A program made the position numbers and the translations under genes. DNA of 64,000 nt from Kingdonia uniflora (lineage: Eukaryota; Streptophyta; Magnoliopsida; Ranunculales; Circaeasteraceae): the NCBI GenBank assembly GCA_014058105.1, contig JACGCM010000679.1, positions 930,001 to 994,000 on the forward strand, in the 5' to 3' direction. Under the pieces are notes generated by a model that saw nothing but the letters and a program-made list of their open reading frames with translations, was not told the origin of the DNA and searched no databases. Positions 58,201 to 64,000 of this stretch are shown in pieces. Numbering within the stretch: the first letter of the stretch is position 1; every line of letters starts with the position of its first letter.

Positions 58201-58405
58201 AAGTAATTTAGACCCCCAGTATTGATCGCCAATGTAAAAGACCACTTCCAGCAAATCTAAAGGAGCGCCGGTAGCTGATCGACAACTCAAAGCACTATAC
58301 AAATCAAAGCGGTTCCTTATACCGCAGTTCAGTCACGGGGCCTTACCTCAAGTGCCTCTTCAGAAAGAAAGCGGAGGGGATGCTCTGCTATTTACATGAA
58401 GGGAC

Positions 58406-59400
58406 TTGTGGCTCCTATTCTGCAGGTCGATCACTAGCAATCAAAGCCATTACATAAGGAGTATTCTGGTCGAGCATGCGCATGCAAGCAGAAGAATACT
58501 CAGACAAATGCGGCGTATGTCAGCGACACAGACAAATGATATGCGCTCCTGCGCTCGAACTACATGCAAGCAAGGTAGTTTGGCCATTCCAAAGATGGGC
58601 ACTCGATCTCGTCGGTGAATTTCTTAATTCTCCAGGTAACTGCCGACACCTACTCTTAGCTACAGATTATTTTACAAAATAGGTAGAAGCAATTCAACTC
58701 CGTCGAACCAGAGAAGAAAATGTCATCTATTTTATCTAGGAACACATCATTACTCGGTTTGGGTGCCCCCACCTAATTTGTATCGATAACGAGGCATAAT
58801 TCGTTGGAGAAAAAGTATTAGTTTTCCTCAACCAACACAATATCATTCACTCACCATCTAATCCGTACTACCCTCAAGGCAATGGCCAAGCCAAAATCAC
58901 CAACAAAACCATTGTGGATGGGCTCAAGAAAAGGCTTCACTTACAGAAAATATAGAATTGGGTTCAAGAACTTCCTCATGCCTTATGGGCATATCGTACC
59001 ACTCCACGTCAATCAACCGACTGCACTCTATTCCTCCTTACCTAAGAACCGAAGTTGCTATTCCCTCATAATACCATCATCCAGTCATAGATCATGGGCT
59101 AACTGACGAGGAAAATGAGTTTGAATTGGCCTACAACCTCAATTGGATCGATGAGACCAAGGAACGCGTCATCGATAACCAAGGTTGATATCACCATATG
59201 CTGGCCAGTTCGTACAACAAATAAGTCAGAAGCCGCACCTTCCAAATCGATAATCTCATCCACAGAAAAATCCCTCAACACAAAAAAAGCCTCATGCTGG
59301 AAAACTAGCAGAAAATTGGAAGGGTCCTTATCACAGGTCTCTCAGGTCTGGGATCATTTTACCTCATGACAGAAAAGGGAGTCCACATCTCAAATCCTTA
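58406..59400 (+). pseudogene. Integrase of Tat copy B, catalytic Glu changed
   Basis: The zinc-binding tail reads EYSDKCGVCQRHRQM. The core has WPFQRWALDLVGEFLNS with the first Asp, HLLLATDYFTK, a stop, VEAIQLRR, then FGCPHLICIDNEA with the second Asp. YYPQGNGQAKITNKTIVDGL follows, where the third catalytic residue, normally Glu after GQA, is Lys. WAYRTTPRQSTDCTLFLL follows in another frame. Several stops and shifts are present, so integration activity is lost. Confidence 0.85.
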
Positions 59401-59574
59401 GAACATTATGTGCATGAAACAGTACTATCGTTAAGTCCCTCACTACTCTATTTCAATTTCTCATTTTGTCCATTCCAAAAGTGAGATTTTCATCTCTATC
59501 CAATGTACATCATTTTCAATTTAATAAAACTTCCAAGTTTTTTCTACTATACATTTCTCTATTTCGTAGACGGT

Positions 59575-60415
59575 AGATAGATTAAAACATAGGTAATACT
59601 AGTTTTCAATCGACCTCTATACCAGTTAAAACAAGGATAACACTTGGTTTGGCTGACTCAACTAAATCTCTGTAATTAAAATGAAGGTAATACTAGTTTT
59701 CAATCAAAGACTCTACCAGATATAAGATAAAACAAAGGTAAAACTAGCTTTTATCTCACTCAATATGGCTACGACATTATACCAGTTAAAATAAGGATAA
59801 CACTTGGTCTGGCTAACTCTACTAAATCACTATGATTAAAATAAAGGTAATATTGGTTTTCAATCAAAGACTCTGCCAAAAATAAAATAAAACAAAGGTA
59901 AAACTAGTTTTCATCTCACTCAATATGGTTGTGACATTATAACAGTTAAAACAAGGATAACACTTAGTTTGGCTGACTCTATTAAATCTCTGCGATTAAA
60001 ATGAAGGTAATACTAGTTGTTAATCAAAGACTTTACCAGGCATAAGATAAAGCAAAGGTAAAAATAGTTTTCATCTTACTCAATATGGCTGCGACATTAT
60101 ACCAGTTAAAACGAGGATAACACTTGGTTTGGCTGACTCTACTAAATCTCTGCGATTAAAATGAAGGTAATAGTGGTTTTTAATCAAAGACTCTACCAGA
60201 AATAAGATAAAACAAAGGTAAAACTAGCTTTCATCTCACTCAATATGGCTGCGACGCCATACCAGTTAAAATTATGATAACACTTAGTTTGACTGACTCT
60301 ACTCAATTTTGAGATTAAAGCAAAGTTGATACTAGTTTTTAATCGAGGAGCTCTGCCAGATATAAGATAAAGCAAAGGAAAAACTAGCTTTCATCTCACA
60401 ATATGTTTGCTTTTC
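59575..60415. repeat. 160-bp tandem array, about five copies
   Basis: The phrase ACCAGTTAAAACAAGGATAA or a close variant starts at 59621, 59781, 59941, 60101 and 60261, exactly 160 bases apart each time. Units share ACACTTGGTTTGGCTGACTC, GGTAATACTAGTTTTCAATC and AAAGGTAAAACTAG. The array lies between integrase and the antisense ORF of the Tat element, a place where this lineage is known to carry satellite-like repeats. Confidence 0.95.
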
Positions 60416-60419
60416 AGGT

Positions 60420-63400
60420 TACATGTACAACTACTACAATGGATTCTTTTATGTTGTTAGAATGTCAGCTACATTTTCCCTAATAACAGGAGGTTGACCA
60501 GCCATAAATTCTCGAGCTCGAGCAATTACAGCAATCCTGCCCTGTTTTACCAATTCAGCAGGATGAGAGCCTTACTCTGTTTCCATGGAGTTCATGTAAT
60601 TTCCTCAATCTATATCAGCTCTACAAATATATCCTTTGTCAGTCGAACAAGGTATCTCTATCTAACGCTAGCCTTTTTACCTCCTATACAAAATAGGCGA
60701 TCACTGCCATCAACAAATCTGAGTGCGATGCATGGAATATAACCACTTTAGAAAAATTTACTCTCGCCCGCTGAAGGCAATCTTCCAACCTCTTATACCA
60801 TTCTTTTTGCCTTTCCATTTCACTATCTATTTGAGCTGTGAATGGGATGTTCTCTTCCGCCTTCTTGTCAGCTTTAACTGACTCAGCCCGATTAATCGCC
60901 CTTAAATACGCTACCTGAGCTTGAAGTGCCTCAATCTCCCTATTTAAATCTTCCTTAGCAAGAGTTTTCTTTAACAGTTAGTCTTTCTTCTTTATCAAAA
61001 TCCCCTTCTCTTTAATAACCCGCTCTAACTCTTGTTCCCAGGTAAGAGCAGTGTCCACATTAATTTGGCACTCCCTTTACCGCTTAACTCATTTTGGCAC
61101 ATGACCTTAAATTCATGCTACATCCTCATCCAGCTTCTTATTCGAGTTGAAAGACTAACTACATCCCCTTGAGCAAGGGAAACCTTGGCATCATTTTTAT
61201 TCTTCCTCGAACACTCTCCAGCCTTGACGTTTCTGACTCACAAATTAATTTGTGCCAATTCGGTCTTCAGTTCTGCCACCCTTTCATTCAACTTATCACT
61301 CTTCCGTTGCACCATCTGAAACTTCATATGTTTAGCAGGTAAGGCTGTATACAACTGTAACTTCAGAGGTAGATAGATCATCCCGAGCTTTCTTCAACAT
61401 ACTATCTTTCTCAACCATTTTCTTCTTCAATAGTTCCAGCTCATTTTTGGTATTCACTAGATCAGCTCAAGTTTATTCCTGAGCGTTCATTTTGCTGATC
61501 ATTTTACCCCTCAAACTGGCCACATAACGATTTAGCCCTTCCTCTGATCTTTTTAACGTCAGTATACGGTATCGAGCCATCTCAGCATCCTTACTCTTTG
61601 TCATCAACGCATTATTCTGGCTTTTAAGCTTCGTTGTATGTTCTTTTAACTCTGTGAGCTCTTTTTGCCCTTTATTAATTTCGGCATCCTTTTCCTCGAT
61701 CTTCCGAGCGAGGTCAATAGTAGTTTTGGTTGCCTCAACAAATTTGAAGTATACATTTACATGTTAATCTTCTCTATCTTCATTTGCCTCCCTCATCTTA
61801 TCAAACTCCTCCGTAAATTCTAGGTTACATTGGCGTATCTCATCTTCGCGCAAGCGAGCTGATTCCAATTTGACCTGCACATTACAGATATATTATATCA
61901 AGTTTGATTCAGAACACTCATTCAATACATATATCTCATTTCTAATATCTATTGTGTGAAACTACTTTTAAACTTAAGGTCGAAGTACAATCTCAGATGG
62001 ATGATCAATAACACATACTTTCAAGTCTAAGGTATACATTTTCTATATCTTAATTTGTTAATACCTTGATGTTTTCTATATATCATTTCAGTGCCATTTC
62101 CCATAAACTAATAACAAGTTTTTTGGTCTGTCTCTACACTCTATATTTTTTTACTTTGTGGCACTATAGTAATAAAGCATGCAAGTCAAATATTTCTTGT
62201 TATGTTCTAACTTGCAGCTCCACTTGCAAAGAAAACAGGGACGCTGAGGCATTTCTCTCCTTAGTGAGCTCAGTCTCTAAATCTTTTACTCTGATGCGTA
62301 TTTCCTTAAGTTCCTACAATAAGGTTTACAAGAATAACTTAGCCTACACAATTCTATCCAACAAACAATATCCCATCAATTTACAAACATTCTAAAAATA
62401 TTCATACAATCACAGATTCATCATTTCATTCTACCTTCTTGTTTTCTCTCTCTGGATGCTCATTATCATCCCCTTAGTAGTCTCACACCGTTTGAGGAGA
62501 GACACCGTCCAACCCATACACAACTCTAACAACAACGTCTTCCACCTCTTCATCTTCTTCCTCCTCAACATAGGTATCCGCCATAATGGCATCCACCTCT
62601 TCTATAGAATAACCCTTTGATATAAGGTGGTGCACGAGTCTATCGTACTTAGTTACCATCATCTCAAGCTCGATTTTCCCCTTCTTCAGCCCAGCTTTTT
62701 CCTCATCAATCCCGAGGCATATCCCCTTCATCAGGCAAGTAGCCTGCAAAACAAACAAAATTGACCTCATTGTTAGCTCGAATCACAATATAAAATTCAT
62801 TTCATAATCATGAAAATAAACTTTCCATCTTGCTCATTTTCTCCTCCCCATGTAGAGCTGCCAGCCTGGCCCTTTCTTCCACCTCTTTCAGCTCCCCCTC
62901 TGTAACAGGTCGATCCTCTACGACCTTCACCCCCAACATTTCATAAGGTTTAATCCTTCTCTTCTTCGCCTATCCTGCGACCTCGTCACTTCCTGTGGTT
63001 CCAGAGGTCGAGCCACGCTTTAACATTTACTTCTTGGGAAACGTTCGAGCTAGCTTGCTCGACGTAGTAGACTCTGGTACCCCCACAGAGTCTACTCCAG
63101 AGGCCTTAGGAAAGTTCACTCGCCTTTCCCCATCAGTTCCCTTCTTCTTACTGCCATCAGCGCCCGCCATTAGCCTCGTCGATTGATATTATTAAACTTT
63201 ATGGGATTGGTTGTTAGCACGTTTCTTTCTATTGATGTCGAGTTCTTTCAGCATAACCTCGAGCTCTGTCCCTTCCTGAACAACAGTATCCAATAGGCAC
63301 TCTTTCCTCTTCACCTGTGATCGTGGAACTGTCATTCAGAACACATTATCATCAGCAGAGCAATATACAATTTCAACATATCAATCTTATACATTATACA

Positions 63401-63929
63401 TTGTTATACTCACTTTTTTTATAGTTCTAAACAAAAGTTCCATGGGTTCTTCATCGTCTCCCTGAAGGCATTCACCATTCACCTATACCACATTATCATT
63501 CCATGGTCAACCTGCTGAGTTTAGATCGAAAAAGCGAGGCCGAGTCGAGCTCGCACAAAAATATTCCCCTCCACTTGTAGAATAGTTTTTTACCCCATAA
63601 AATTGCAAAAACATCCTCAGGAGATATCCTCCTCTATCTCTCAGCCTCCTCCCAAAGCTTTTCAGAAATTCACAAAATTTTATCACCTCCCGCATCTTCC
63701 CGTTCAACTGAATAGGACATACCCCGATAAGGTTCATAATCCCTTTCGCCAGGTTGTTAAGAAGAAGACTTAACCCGTACTCTAACTGAGATAGGTAACA
63801 CAAAAAACCATTCGCCAGGTCGCCCTGGACGTTCCCATCAAAGTACTTCATGAAGATCGATTCATCTAAACCCCTATCTTGTTTATTTTTCTCCAAATCA
63901 GCCAAAAGAAAAAAAATATTCCTCTCCAA
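60420..63929 (-). pseudogene. Antisense extra ORF of the Tat element, coiled-coil protein
   Basis: Read on the minus strand from the right. The first exon-like piece (63507-63929) contains SQLEYGLSLLLNNLAKGIMN and GVCPIQLNGKMREVIKFCEF, then GGEYFCASSTRPRFFDLNSA, typical of the 'putative plant transposon protein' family. Next come KKRRIKPYEMLGVKVVEDRP, then 62483-62770 with LISKGYSIEEVDAIMADTYV, an EEEEDEEVE run and VYGLDGVSPQTV. From there to about 60800 the minus strand is rich in heptad-like code (for example REIEALQAQVAYLRAINRAE), suggesting a long coiled coil. Stops and apparent introns break it up. The function of these ORFs is unknown. The start lies at or beyond the window edge. Confidence 0.65.
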
Positions 63930-64000
63930 TTTCTATAATGCAACTCCTAAATTGCATACCGGCATATTCTACAAAATTACCCCATCTTCCCCCTAAAGAA

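Larger units (their letters stand above)
53550..64000 (+). mobile_element. Tat-lineage Ty3/gypsy element (copy B), 3' end beyond window
   Basis: The order is 5' LTR, primer site, gag, protease, RT, RNase H, second (archaeal-type) RNase H, integrase, tandem array, antisense ORF. A dual RNase H, a long region between integrase and the 3' LTR, tandem repeats there and an antisense extra ORF are known marks of the Tat lineage (Retand/Ogre relatives). Many in-frame stops make it inactive. The 3' LTR was not reached by 64000, so the element is at least about 10.4 kb. Confidence 0.85.

Noticed and set aside
1..64000. CRISPR array or bacterial-type operon
   Set aside because: The DNA is plant nuclear: spliced genes and plant transposons. 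The tandem repeats lack unique spacers of constant length.

Overview
The window is nuclear DNA from a flowering plant, most likely a eudicot. It is AT-rich and gene-poor, its genes have plant-style spliced exons, and it is packed with plant transposon families. I could not identify the species from sequence alone. Only two host genes look intact. Both lie on the minus strand: a CYP89A-type cytochrome P450 (two exons, 503 codons, 19739-21967) and the pre-mRNA splicing factor SYF2 (five exons, 306 codons, 24297-30686). Intron 1 of SYF2 is about 4 kb long and holds a MITE and a decayed RNase H-like sequence.

Layout. 1-1016: 50-bp tandem repeats and an LTR-like end. 1060-1272: one end of a CACTA transposon. 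1375-2780: a broken hAT (RICESLEEPER-type) transposase. 3373-3916: a GC-rich hAT-type MITE. 7.1-17.6 kb: a zone of decayed, mostly minus-strand gene pieces. It includes a SHOC1-like meiosis gene fragment, the C-terminus of a SAM-dependent methyltransferase, a delta-8 sphingolipid desaturase pseudogene, and several exon-like pieces I could not name. 17848-18626: a solo LTR with near-matching target duplications. 18721-19132: a Tourist-type MITE with internal palindromes. 19.7-30.7 kb: the two host genes. 32712-40389: a full-length but mutated plant L1-type LINE on the minus strand, bounded by identical 16-bp target duplications. It sits between a TATA-like box and a spliced leader-like exon.

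41.2-50.5 kb: a Helitron 3' end, a tRNA-derived SINE split by a hAT-type MITE, and a decayed PIF/Harbinger element. The Harbinger element carries a DDE transposase, a Myb/SANT ORF and an RNase H1 N-terminal (viroplasmin-like) fragment. 50.55-53.0 kb: a Tat-type LTR and gag that run into an inverted LTR of the same family. 53.5-64 kb: a second, longer Tat-lineage Ty3/gypsy element in the order gag, protease, RT, RNase H, second RNase H, integrase, 160-bp tandem array, then a long antisense ORF. Its 3' LTR lies outside the window.

All the transposon proteins carry stops or frameshifts, so none of these copies looks able to move itself. The clearest structural histories are the MITE nested in the SINE, the LINE next to a promoter-like region, and the Tat element with an antisense ORF. 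I found no clear evidence of a wholly new system. The most unusual association is the RNase H1-like domain inside the Harbinger element.
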